From positions 62,001-126,000 of the forward strand of contig NZ_JACOII010000037.1 of assembly GCF_016306625.1 (NCBI RefSeq): a stretch of DNA of 64,000 bases, written 5' to 3'. The translations under genes were made by a program, and so were the position numbers. Source of the stretch: Xenorhabdus lircayensis (GTDB lineage: Bacteria; Pseudomonadota; Gammaproteobacteria; Enterobacterales; Enterobacteriaceae). This document shows positions 53,155-61,627 of the stretch, in pieces. Under the pieces are notes generated by a model. The model worked only from the letters and a program-made list of their open reading frames with translations. It was not told the origin of the DNA and did not search any database. Every line of letters starts with the position of its first letter. The first letter of the stretch is position 1.

Positions 53155-53193
53155 TATGAATTAATATGCAATAGATTCGACTGATTATTCATT
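53155..53193. promoter_or_regulatory. Tandem ARG boxes of carAB
   Basis: Two 18-bp ArgR-type boxes 3 bp apart: TATGAATTAATATGCAAT (53155) and TTCGACTGATTATTCATT (53176). The first is almost identical to the E. coli carAB P2 box and the layout (box-3 bp-box, just before the ribosome-binding site) is the standard ArgR hexamer site. Suggests arginine repression of carAB. The 52832-53154 stretch before it is AT-rich promoter DNA without a gene. Confidence 0.75.
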
Positions 53194-53205
53194 CTGGAGG
53201 GCGTT

Positions 53206-54366
53206 TTGATTAAATCAGCTATATTGGTCCTGGAAGATGGAACTCAATTTCACGGTCGCGCCATCGGTGCAGAAGGAGTGGCTGTTGGAGAAGTGGTCTT
53301 CAATACCTCAATGACCGGATATCAAGAAATACTTACCGACCCTTCCTATTCCCGCCAAATTGTTACTCTTACTTATCCCCATATTGGTAATGTCGGCATC
53401 AATGCCGCTGATGAAGAATCCCCCGCCATTCAAGCCCAAGGCCTAGTCATTCGTGATTTACCCTTAGTGACTAGCAACTACCGCAGCGAAGAAAATCTGT
53501 CTGATTACCTGAAACGTCACAATATTGTTGCTATCGCTGATATCGATACACGCAAGCTAACCCGCCTATTAAGGGAAAAAGGGGCACAGAACGGCTGTAT
53601 CATCGCGGGTAATGAGGCAGATGCCCAAGTTGCACAGGAAAAAGCAAAAGCATTCCCTGGCTTGAAAGGCATGGATCTCGCGAAAGAAGTAACAACTGCG
53701 CAATCTTATCAATGGGTGCAAGGAAGCTGGACGCTAGCTGATGGGCTGCCGGAAGCTCGCAAAGAGCAAGAATTGCCTTACCATATTGTGGCCTATGATT
53801 TTGGTGTTAAGCGCAATATCCTACGTATGCTGGTGGATCGCGGTTGCCGTGTTACCGTTGTACCTGCAAAAACCTCCGCAGATGAAGTGCTGAAAATGGC
53901 ACCAGATGGCATTTTCCTGTCCAACGGCCCTGGCGACCCAGAGCCATGTGACTATGCTATCAAAGCAATCAAAATCTTCCTGAATACCGAAATACCGGTA
54001 TTTGGTATCTGTTTGGGACACCAGTTGTTGGCACTGGCCAGTGGTGCAAAAACCGTGAAAATGAAATTTGGACATCACGGTGGTAACCATCCCGTTAAAG
54101 ATCTGGATCGCAATGTTGTCATGATCACCGCACAGAACCACGGTTTCGCTGTTGATGAAAACTCACTGCCAACCAATCTGCGCGTAACGCATAAATCACT
54201 CTTTGATGGCACATTGCAAGGCATTCATCGCACTGATAAACCTGCATTCAGTTTTCAGGGACACCCTGAAGCCAGCCCAGGCCCACATGAAGCCGCTTTG
54301 CTGTTCGATCATTTTATCGAGTTAATTAAGCAGCATCGCCAGAAAAACGTTCAGAATACCAAATAA
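53206..54366 (+). CDS. carA: Carbamoyl-phosphate synthase small subunit
   Basis: Glutaminase subunit that passes ammonia to CarB for carbamoyl phosphate, shared by arginine and pyrimidine synthesis. The 386-residue product starts at TTG 53206 with GGAGGG upstream; E. coli carA uses the same UUG start and aligned protein start ([20 protein letters not shown]). The class-I amidotransferase triad is in [16 protein letters not shown] (Cys) and [13 protein letters not shown] (His, Glu). 17 bp before carB. Confidence 0.96.
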   Translation: MIKSAILVLEDGTQFHGRAIGAEGVAVGEVVFNTSMTGYQEILTDPSYSRQIVTLTYPHIGNVGINAADEESPAIQAQGLVIRDLPLVTSNYRSEENLSDYLKRHNIVAIADIDTRKLTRLLREKGAQNGCIIAGNEADAQVAQEKAKAFPGLKGMDLAKEVTTAQSYQWVQGSWTLADGLPEARKEQELPYHIVAYDFGVKRNILRMLVDRGCRVTVVPAKTSADEVLKMAPDGIFLSNGPGDPEPCDYAIKAIKIFLNTEIPVFGICLGHQLLALASGAKTVKMKFGHHGGNHPVKDLDRNVVMITAQNHGFAVDENSLPTNLRVTHKSLFDGTLQGIHRTDKPAFSFQGHPEASPGPHEAALLFDHFIELIKQHRQKNVQNTK

Positions 54367-54383
54367 TCAGGAGAGGAAGAAAA

Positions 54384-57300
54384 ATGGCAAAACGTACTGA
54401 TATTAAAAGTATCCTGATTTTAGGTGCTGGCCCGATTGTGATCGGTCAGGCTTGTGAATTTGACTACTCCGGTGCACAGGCTTGTAAGGCCCTGCGGGAA
54501 GAAGGCTATCGCGTCATTCTGGTGAACTCGAATCCGGCAACTATCATGACCGACCCTGAAATGGCGGATGCAACCTACATCGAGCCAATCCACTGGGAAG
54601 TCGTACGCAAAATCATTGAAAAAGAGCGCCCAGATGCAGTCCTGCCAACCATGGGCGGACAAACTGCTCTGAACTGCGCATTGGAGCTGGAACGTCAGGG
54701 CGTACTGAGCGAATTTGGCGTCACCATGATTGGTGCTACCGCTGATGCGATTGATAAAGCAGAAGACCGCCAGCGTTTTGACAAGGCCATGAAAAAAATT
54801 GGTCTGGATACCGCCCGTTCTGGCTTCGCTCACACGATGGAAGAAGCGCTGGCGGTCGCTGAAGACGTCGGCTTCCCTTGCATTATTCGCCCTTCTTTTA
54901 CCATGGGCGGAACAGGTGGCGGTATCGCTTACAACCGTGAAGAATTCGAAGAAATCTGTGAACGCGGTTTAGATCTCTCCCCAACCAATGAATTGCTGAT
55001 CGATGAATCCCTGATTGGCTGGAAAGAGTATGAAATGGAAGTGGTGCGGGATAAAAACGATAACTGCATCATCGTCTGTTCCATTGAAAACTTCGACCCA
55101 ATGGGCATTCATACCGGTGATTCCATCACCGTCGCACCTGCACAAACGCTGACCGACAAAGAATACCAAATCATGCGTAACGCTTCGATGGCGGTATTGC
55201 GTGAAATCGGTGTAGAAACCGGTGGTTCAAACGTTCAGTTTGCAGTGAATCCGAAAAATGGTCGTCTGATTGTCATTGAAATGAACCCACGGGTATCCCG
55301 CTCATCGGCGCTGGCTTCCAAGGCAACAGGTTTTCCAATTGCAAAAATCGCGGCAAAACTGGCAGTCGGCTATACCCTTGATGAATTGATGAATGACATC
55401 ACGCGCGGACGCACTCCGGCTTCTTTCGAACCTTCCATCGATTATGTTGTGACGAAAATTCCCCGCTTCAACTTCGAGAAGTTTGCAGGTAGCAATGATC
55501 GTCTGACTACTCAGATGAAATCTGTCGGTGAAGTGATGGCAATTGGCCGTACCTTCCAGGAGTCCTTGCAAAAAGCCCTGCGCGGTCTGGAAGTCGGTGC
55601 GACCGGATTCGATCCTAAAGTCAATCTGGATGACCCACAGTCACTGACCAAAATCCGTAGTGAGCTGAAGAGTGCGGGTGCTGAACGTATTTGGTATGTC
55701 GCCGATGCTTTCCGCGCGGGTATGTCCGTTGATGGTATCTTTAATCTGACCAACATCGACCGCTGGTTTTTGGTGCAAATTGAAGAACTGGTTCGTTTAG
55801 AAGAACAAATGGCAGAACAAGGCGTTAATGGCCTGTCCTTTGATTTCCTGCGTCATCTCAAGCGCAAAGGTTTTGCCGACGCACATCTGGCTAAGCTGGC
55901 TGGAATCTCTGGTAAAGAGATTCGCAAACTGCGCCATGATTATAAACTGTATCCGGTTTATAAGCGTGTTGATACCTGTGCAGCAGAGTTCTCCACCGAT
56001 ACCGCTTACATGTACTCCACATACGAAGACGAATGTGAAGCCAATCCGAACAATGACAAGCCGAAAATCATGGTATTGGGCGGTGGCCCGAACCGTATCG
56101 GGCAAGGCATTGAATTCGATTACTGCTGCGTACATGCTTCATTGGCCCTGCGTGAAGATGGTTACGAAACCATCATGGTGAACTGTAACCCAGAAACCGT
56201 TTCAACAGATTACGACACTTCCGACCGTCTTTACTTTGAACCGGTCACACTGGAAGACGTGCTGGAAATCGTGCGTGTTGAGCAGCCAAAAGGCGTTATT
56301 GTTCAGTATGGCGGCCAGACTCCACTGAAACTGGCGCGTGAGCTGGAAGCCGCAGGAGTACCCATTATCGGTACTAGCCCTGACGCCATTGACCGCGCAG
56401 AAGACCGTGAACGTTTTCAACAAGCTGTTAATCGTCTTGGCCTGAAACAGCCTGCAAACGCCACTGTTTCCACTATCGAACAAGCAGTTGAAAAAGGTAA
56501 TGCGATTGGCTATCCGCTGGTAGTTCGCCCATCTTATGTACTGGGTGGACGCGCAATGGAAATCGTGTATGACGAATCTGACCTGCGCCGCTACTTCCAA
56601 ACTGCGATTAGCGTATCCAACGATGCGCCAGTCCTGCTGGATCGCTTCCTTGATGATGCGGTGGAAGTCGATGTTGATGCCATCTGTGATGGTGAGCGCG
56701 TTTTGATCGGCGGCATCATGGAGCATATCGAACAAGCGGGAGTTCACTCCGGTGACTCAGCCTGTTCTTTGCCTGCTTACACCTTAAGCAAAGAAATTCA
56801 GGATGTTATGCGCCAGCAAGTTGAAAAACTGGCCTTTGAACTGCGTGTCCGTGGTCTGATGAACGTCCAATTTGCGGTGAAAAATAACGAAGTCTACCTG
56901 ATTGAAGTGAATCCACGCGCGGCGCGTACTGTGCCATTCGTTTCCAAAGCAACGGGTCTGCCGCTGGCAAAAGTAGCTGCACGCGTGATGGCAGGTCAAT
57001 CTCTGCTTAAGCAAGGTGCAATTAAAGAAATCATTCCACCTTACTACTCAGTGAAAGAAGTGGTACTGCCATTCAATAAATTCCCGGGTGTTGACCCAAT
57101 TCTGGGGCCAGAAATGCGCTCTACAGGTGAAGTGATGGGCGTTGGTCGTACCTTTGCCGAAGCCTTCTCAAAAGCGATGCTGGGCAGCAACTCCACCATG
57201 AAAAAACAAGGCCGGGCACTGCTCTCTGTACGCGAGGAAGATAAAGAACGTGTCGTTGATTTGGCTGCTAAGCTGCTTAAGCAAGGCTTTGAATTGGATG

Positions 57301-57608
57301 CGACTCACGGTACAGCGATTGTATTGGGTGAAGCGGGAATCAATCCACGCTTGGTAAATAAAGTTCACGAAGGACGTCCGCACATTCAAGATAGGATCAA
57401 AAACGGTGAATATGACTATATCGTCAATACCACCGCAGGCCGTCAAGCCATTGAAGATTCAAAACTGCTGCGTCGCAGTGCACTGCAATATAAAGTGCAC
57501 TATGACACAACCCTGAATGGCGGCTTTGCAACGACCATGGCACTCAATGCAGATCCTACTGAGCAGGTCATTTCTGTACAAGAAATGCACGCAAAGATTG
57601 TCAAATAA
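54384..57608 (+). CDS. carB: Carbamoyl-phosphate synthase large subunit
   Basis: 1074 residues with two duplicated ATP-grasp halves. First half: [36 protein letters not shown] and [20 protein letters not shown]. Second half: [36 protein letters not shown] and [20 protein letters not shown]. The C-terminal ~140 residues are the allosteric MGS-like domain ([14 protein letters not shown]). AGGAG upstream. An intrinsic terminator follows. Confidence 0.98.
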   Translation: MAKRTDIKSILILGAGPIVIGQACEFDYSGAQACKALREEGYRVILVNSNPATIMTDPEMADATYIEPIHWEVVRKIIEKERPDAVLPTMGGQTALNCALELERQGVLSEFGVTMIGATADAIDKAEDRQRFDKAMKKIGLDTARSGFAHTMEEALAVAEDVGFPCIIRPSFTMGGTGGGIAYNREEFEEICERGLDLSPTNELLIDESLIGWKEYEMEVVRDKNDNCIIVCSIENFDPMGIHTGDSITVAPAQTLTDKEYQIMRNASMAVLREIGVETGGSNVQFAVNPKNGRLIVIEMNPRVSRSSALASKATGFPIAKIAAKLAVGYTLDELMNDITRGRTPASFEPSIDYVVTKIPRFNFEKFAGSNDRLTTQMKSVGEVMAIGRTFQESLQKALRGLEVGATGFDPKVNLDDPQSLTKIRSELKSAGAERIWYVADAFRAGMSVDGIFNLTNIDRWFLVQIEELVRLEEQMAEQGVNGLSFDFLRHLKRKGFADAHLAKLAGISGKEIRKLRHDYKLYPVYKRVDTCAAEFSTDTAYMYSTYEDECEANPNNDKPKIMVLGGGPNRIGQGIEFDYCCVHASLALREDGYETIMVNCNPETVSTDYDTSDRLYFEPVTLEDVLEIVRVEQPKGVIVQYGGQTPLKLARELEAAGVPIIGTSPDAIDRAEDRERFQQAVNRLGLKQPANATVSTIEQAVEKGNAIGYPLVVRPSYVLGGRAMEIVYDESDLRRYFQTAISVSNDAPVLLDRFLDDAVEVDVDAICDGERVLIGGIMEHIEQAGVHSGDSACSLPAYTLSKEIQDVMRQQVEKLAFELRVRGLMNVQFAVKNNEVYLIEVNPRAARTVPFVSKATGLPLAKVAARVMAGQSLLKQGAIKEIIPPYYSVKEVVLPFNKFPGVDPILGPEMRSTGEVMGVGRTFAEAFSKAMLGSNSTMKKQGRALLSVREEDKERVVDLAAKLLKQGFELDATHGTAIVLGEAGINPRLVNKVHEGRPHIQDRIKNGEYDYIVNTTAGRQAIEDSKLLRRSALQYKVHYDTTLNGGFATTMALNADPTEQVISVQEMHAKIVK

Positions 57609-57654
57609 ATCGGCTGAGTAAGATACCCTCAATTTTGACGGTATTTTCCTGAAA

Positions 57655-57702
57655 AAACGGCTTCCCCAAAGTTGGAAATCCAACGAGTAAGGAAGCCGTT
57701 TT
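57655..57702 (+). terminator. Terminator of carAB
   Basis: AAAACGGCTTCC / GGAAGCCGTTTT, 12-bp perfect outer stem with a second inner stem (GTTGG / CCAAC), followed by TATTTAG. Begins 46 bp after the carB stop. Confidence 0.85.
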
Positions 57703-57803
57703 ATTTAGTATTTTGTTTATTAATGATGCTTAATATTGAAGTCTGTGAATAATCAGCAACAATCATAGTAGGCATCTTTGATAATCATAGGGAGTCGAAT
57801 ACT

Positions 57804-58496
57804 GTGTCAAACATCATGTTAAAGCGTAAATATTTAACCCACTCGGAAATTGAAGTCTTACTCAAAGAGTTGGAAAAACACTCTCATGCTGATCGCAATA
57901 TTTGCATGATATTTATGGGGTTTATTCATGGTTTTCGTGTGTCTGAGTTGCTTGGTTTGAAACTGTCCGATGTAGATTTGGACGGGAAAAAGCTGCAAGT
58001 GCAACGCCTGAAAAATGGTTTCTCCACAATTCACCCAATGGTAGCGCGAGAAATTCAACTAATACGGAAATGGCTTTCCCTGCGCCAGCGCTACAAAAAC
58101 AGTGATCAAAGTGACTGGTTATTCTTATCAAGAACAGGAGCACGCATGTCACGCCAGCAGTTTTATAAAATCATTCGACAGACTAGTTTAAAAGCCAAAT
58201 TAGCGGTTTGCGCGAATCCGCACATGTTGCGACATTCTTGTGGCTACGCTCTGGCGGATAATGGCGTGGATACCCGCTTGATTCAAGACTATTTAGGCCA
58301 TCGAAATATTCGTCATACCGTCCGCTATACCGCGAGTAATGCAGGTCGCTTTGAGACGATATGGCAAGAAAGAGGAAAACGAAAATTGTCGACAATTAGT
58401 ACCAAACTGTTAACCCATAAATTATCCCACTTTTTCAACTCCATTTATCTTCATTTTACTCACAGAAATCAAAACAACTATTTGATTCAACCCTAA
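57804..58496 (+). CDS. FimB/MrpI-type tyrosine recombinase
   Basis: A 230-residue site-specific recombinase of the FimB/FimE/MrpI class that inverts fimbrial promoter segments. The five catalytic residues are Arg45 (GFRVSELL), His140 and Arg143 (PHMLRHSCG), His166 (YLGHRNIRHTVRYT) and Tyr175. The core ends near residue 195; FimB is about 200 residues. The last 33 codons lie inside a segment bounded by perfect inverted repeats (58396-58696), so inversion would shorten the protein to 207 residues. GTG 57804 is the likely start; ATG 57816 is possible. It faces the fimbrial operon, converging with the regulator gene. Confidence 0.88.
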   Translation: MSNIMLKRKYLTHSEIEVLLKELEKHSHADRNICMIFMGFIHGFRVSELLGLKLSDVDLDGKKLQVQRLKNGFSTIHPMVAREIQLIRKWLSLRQRYKNSDQSDWLFLSRTGARMSRQQFYKIIRQTSLKAKLAVCANPHMLRHSCGYALADNGVDTRLIQDYLGHRNIRHTVRYTASNAGRFETIWQERGKRKLSTISTKLLTHKLSHFFNSIYLHFTHRNQNNYLIQP

Positions 58497-58696
58497 AAAA
58501 TTCTCCTCCTATCTGAATATCATATCCTGTTTTCTCCTCATAAGAATTTTCCTCTTTTACTATCCTGTTGAACAAAAATTTAGATTGCTCGACATCGAAA
58601 GCTGCATAAATTAAAACCATCAATCATATTGGAATAATAAACCAAGATAATACTCAAACTAAGACTAATCATCCTGGGTTAACAGTTTGGTACTAA
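58396..58696. repeat. Probable invertible element bounded by 22-bp inverted repeats
   Basis: Two exact inverted copies of a 22-bp sequence occupy 58396-58417 (TTAGTACCAAACTG...) and 58675-58696 (TGGGTTAACAGTTTGG...), enclosing 257 bp of AT-rich DNA. The Proteus mirabilis MR/P switch is of nearly the same size, about 250 bp between 21-bp repeats. A third, imperfect half-site (GTTAACCATTTGGT) lies just outside the right copy at 58700. The left copy is inside the recombinase gene. No long gene is enclosed on either strand. Confidence 0.82.
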
Positions 58697-58754
58697 ATGT
58701 TAACCATTTGGTGTGCTATTACCTTACGTTGTTTGATGGAAAATTGATGAAAAA

Positions 58755-58780
58755 AAGCCATTCCTGTTCAGGAATGGCTT
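58755..58780 (-). terminator. Terminator of the fimbrial operon
   Basis: AAGCCATTCC / GGAATGGCTT, a 10-bp perfect stem with a 6-nt loop, followed by a T-run on the minus strand. It ends the leftward mrx transcript about 70 bp after mrxJ and before the invertible element. Confidence 0.85.
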
Positions 58781-58848
58781 GGATTTCTGATATACCTTAA
58801 TTTTTTTGTATTTGATATCAATATATACCCGATACTATAGGCCCAAGA

Positions 58849-59124
58849 CTACAAGCCCAATATTGTTTCCGCTACACAGTCATATTGATTATTCATATGA
58901 ACTTTAGGGGGGATAAAACAGTCCTCCAGAAACCAGTCTACTGGTGTATTCAAGGCCATAGAAATATCGACCAAATGTTCCAGGCTGATTTTATTAGTTC
59001 CTCGTTCATAACGTGACAATTGCTGATGGCTAACTCCAATTCTGTCTGCCAGCTCTGCTGCTGTCACTCCAATTTCTTTCCTTTTCATTTGGATTCTTTT
59101 TCCTACCAGCATACTGACTCGCAT
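58849..59124 (-). CDS. mrxJ: MrpJ-like HTH regulator
   Basis: A 91-residue XRE-type helix-turn-helix protein: GKRIQMKRKEIGVTAAELAD, then the recognition motif GVSHQQLSRYERGTNKISL, typical of MrpJ, which represses flagellar genes when fimbriae are made. Last gene of the leftward fimbrial operon, 18 bp after the adhesin gene, as mrpJ is in P. mirabilis and mrxJ in X. nematophila. The likely role is to switch cells from swimming to adhesion. Confidence 0.8.
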   Translation of the reverse strand: MRVSMLVGKRIQMKRKEIGVTAAELADRIGVSHQQLSRYERGTNKISLEHLVDISMALNTPVDWFLEDCFIPPKVHMNNQYDCVAETILGL

Positions 59125-59142
59125 AATATCTTTACTCTCGAT

Positions 59143-59982
59143 TTATAAATAAGTTAAATAAACTATTGCGGTACCTTCATATTTACCGGCTTTTGGTGGG
59201 GCTATCGTGTGCAATACTGATGTCAATGTGAAATTTGTGGGAATATTCCTCCCTTGAGCGGTGACATTCACCCCATCTGCCGCATTTTTCCCATTAATTT
59301 GCAATGTCGAATACATTTGCTTATTAGCATCGAAATAAACTTTTGGTTCATCATTGATTGATTTGGCCTGCAACATGATTTTGTTGCTATAAATAGCACA
59401 TTTGAATTGACCATTAATTGAGCGAGTCGCATTATTCACTTCTGAGGCGGTTAATTCCCCATATGCAATTTCAGACGGTATGGTGATTTCACAGTACTGA
59501 TTCGCGGGTGGCATTTTATTACAAGTGGAGTTAGGGAATTTCTGCCCATCACCATATTGCATTGCTACATAAGTACCATAAAACAAACCTACGCAGTCCG
59601 CCTCTGCGCTTATAATAGGAAATGTAACCCGCTTAGGAACCCCAAGCTGTCTTTTATACGCTCTCATCACATCGGCGGTTGTCCGATATTTATGTGCATC
59701 TTCCAGACATGCCTTTGCATCCACACAGGAGCCGTACATGCCTGGCCTTTGACCATTCTTATATTGAACATCGGGGCCAACGTAGCATTTTCTCGCGCTA
59801 TAGCAAGGATTAGGGATCCCCTCTTCCTCTGTCCAGGCAATAATTTCCATGGTCGTCCTAGTCTGGTTACCGCTTACCTCAGTATTAACCGGCATAACAT
59901 AAGCCCCACCATAAGCATGTGTGGCACTCAATAAAAATAACAAGGCCGCTAGTTTCAACAACGATTTCTTAATATGGCGCAT
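59143..59982 (-). CDS. mrxH: Fimbrial tip adhesin (MrpH-like)
   Basis: Secreted 279-residue protein with signal peptide (LLKLAALLFLLSATHAYGG). The N-terminal half is cysteine-rich (NPCYSARKCYVGPD, GSCVDAKACLED, EADCVGLFYG) and should be the receptor-binding domain; the C-terminal half ends in a pilin-type strand (GTAIVYLTYL) for chaperone donation. Size and position, between minor subunit and mrpJ-like gene, match MrpH. P. mirabilis MrpH binds zinc through histidines; I cannot show that here. No close sequence family is recognisable by eye beyond this. Confidence 0.75.
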   Translation of the reverse strand: MRHIKKSLLKLAALLFLLSATHAYGGAYVMPVNTEVSGNQTRTTMEIIAWTEEEGIPNPCYSARKCYVGPDVQYKNGQRPGMYGSCVDAKACLEDAHKYRTTADVMRAYKRQLGVPKRVTFPIISAEADCVGLFYGTYVAMQYGDGQKFPNSTCNKMPPANQYCEITIPSEIAYGELTASEVNNATRSINGQFKCAIYSNKIMLQAKSINDEPKVYFDANKQMYSTLQINGKNAADGVNVTAQGRNIPTNFTLTSVLHTIAPPKAGKYEGTAIVYLTYL

Positions 59983-60047
59983 AACTTATTTTCCAAATGG
60001 CATCAAACTCTGGCTAAAGATCGTGGATGAAAAACCAGTCAGCATGA

Positions 60048-60617
60048 CTAATCATAGTTAACTTCAAAAGTCGCAATCGCACTGAATTCACCAGCACCAA
60101 TCCTCTTTCTTTGAAGAGCTCGGGGTTCAGCTTGTACATAAGCCCGAAACGGAATGACATTATTTCTGCTATTGGCTAATAACGGGAATTCAGCGGTTTT
60201 ATTAAATGGCATCGGTGTACCATCGACCTTTTCCATGCCAATAGCAGCACCATAAGCACGACTGCCAGAGCTAAATGCCAATAACCCCGGTAGCTCTTGA
60301 CTCGTTTGTCCCGAGAACTTGATTTTTAGGCGCTTTGTGATCCGAGGATCACAATCCTCTAAATTCAGATAAAATTGCTGACCTTCTGTACGATGTTTCA
60401 GGTAAAGATCACTGTTAAGAATATTCCCCAAATACACTTCCATTTTTTGATCTTCTGTCTTAATCGAGCAAGTAGGAGCAAGTACAGTGAGCGTAATCCT
60501 GACATTTTGGCGCAGGTTATCTTTTGCATATGCACTTTGCTGACTGCCAATGCTAAAAAGAAACAGCGCCGACAATGCATATCTGGATAGTTTGATGCTT
60601 AACGGACTCATTATCAT
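60048..60617 (-). CDS. mrxG: Minor fimbrial subunit (MrpG-like)
   Basis: A 189-residue exported pilin-like protein: signal peptide (ALSALFLFSIGSQQSAYAKD), a conserved disulphide pair (APTCSIKT ... LEDCDPRITKR), and the C-terminal FEVNYD strand typical of chaperone-usher subunits. Lies between chaperone and adhesin genes, so it should be an adaptor or tip-assembly subunit. The letter G follows the X. nematophila mrx gene order and is an inference. Confidence 0.75.
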   Translation of the reverse strand: MIMSPLSIKLSRYALSALFLFSIGSQQSAYAKDNLRQNVRITLTVLAPTCSIKTEDQKMEVYLGNILNSDLYLKHRTEGQQFYLNLEDCDPRITKRLKIKFSGQTSQELPGLLAFSSGSRAYGAAIGMEKVDGTPMPFNKTAEFPLLANSRNNVIPFRAYVQAEPRALQRKRIGAGEFSAIATFEVNYD

Positions 60618-60735
60618 TTACCCAACATTTATCCAATCATTTACCCAAAGAAAGCCATCATGATCAGGTTATTTCCGCATTGATGCCCCATCAACATCAC
60701 TATTGGTGGGACGTCATCCACACGACTCAAGCCAA

Positions 60736-61494
60736 TCAGTTTTCTTCAGTCACGACTTTTGTCACCGCGCAAGTAGTGCCACTACAGTTGAATGTTAACT
60801 GTGGACGCCCACCATAATCATTGACGTAGGTCAGTACTGGTGTATTACCCAATGAATCGACTGTTCCGCCAAGCTTTTCGCTGCTTCTAGGTGCCAACAT
60901 CAAAGGCTGAAAACCATCTACACTCTTACCGTTTACCTTGTTCGATGCTTCTGAAATAGTGACGTAATAAGGTGTTGGGTTATTCACCAAATATTGATTT
61001 CCTTGACGGGTTAAGGTGAGTTTTTCCTGCCACGGATTATCAATATCAATACGGCGTGCAATAACGGCTTCTGGCCGATAGAACAATTTCACCCGCGTCT
61101 GTAAGGCAATTTGCAGCACATTTGGCTTTTCACTGCGTGGTGGAATTTCGCGAAGGTTAAAATAAAACAGGCTCTCTTGATCTTGTGGTAATTGAGCTAT
61201 CGCAGGCAGTGTTTGAATTTTGACCTGGCTCTTCGCTCCGGCTTCAACACGCTGTACTGGCGGAACAACCACAAGTGGGCCATTAATCTTATTTCCTTTG
61301 TCATCTTCAATCCATGCCTGAGCCAAATAAGGCAAATCCAGATGCTGATTTTCAATGTTCAAACTGACGGATTTTGTATTTCCATTAAAAATCACTCGGG
61401 TACGATCCAAGGCTATCGCTGCCATTGCCTGATGGGCTGACATCAGGCTGGTTACCGTCATGGCAGTTATCATTAGAATTTTTTTCAGTTTCAT
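60736..61494 (-). CDS. mrxD: Periplasmic fimbrial chaperone (PapD/MrpD family)
   Basis: 252 residues with signal peptide (ILMITAMTVTSLMSAHQAMA) and the two-Ig-domain chaperone plan. Conserved: ALDRTRVIFNGNTKSVSLNI at the mature N-terminus, PPVQRVEAGAKSQVKI, and the family signature LFYFNLREIPPRSEKPNVLQ. It donates a strand to subunits and carries them to the usher encoded just upstream in the operon. Confidence 0.9.
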   Translation of the reverse strand: MKLKKILMITAMTVTSLMSAHQAMAAIALDRTRVIFNGNTKSVSLNIENQHLDLPYLAQAWIEDDKGNKINGPLVVVPPVQRVEAGAKSQVKIQTLPAIAQLPQDQESLFYFNLREIPPRSEKPNVLQIALQTRVKLFYRPEAVIARRIDIDNPWQEKLTLTRQGNQYLVNNPTPYYVTISEASNKVNGKSVDGFQPLMLAPRSSEKLGGTVDSLGNTPVLTYVNDYGGRPQLTFNCSGTTCAVTKVVTEEN

Positions 61495-61627
61495 AGTGTC
61501 ATTTGCCCATGCTCAAAAGAGACTTATATTTATATTGCTGTGCTCGCTAATCGCAGCACGTTCCATGTAAAACAAAACAATATAATACGTTATTTTAAAA
61601 CGGTTTTTTGGCTCATCTTATTGCAAT

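Noticed and set aside
52920-53159. 79-codon plus-strand frame before carA
   Set aside because: Poly-Phe/Lys translation from AT-rich DNA overlapping the carAB promoter and ARG box; no ribosome-binding site.
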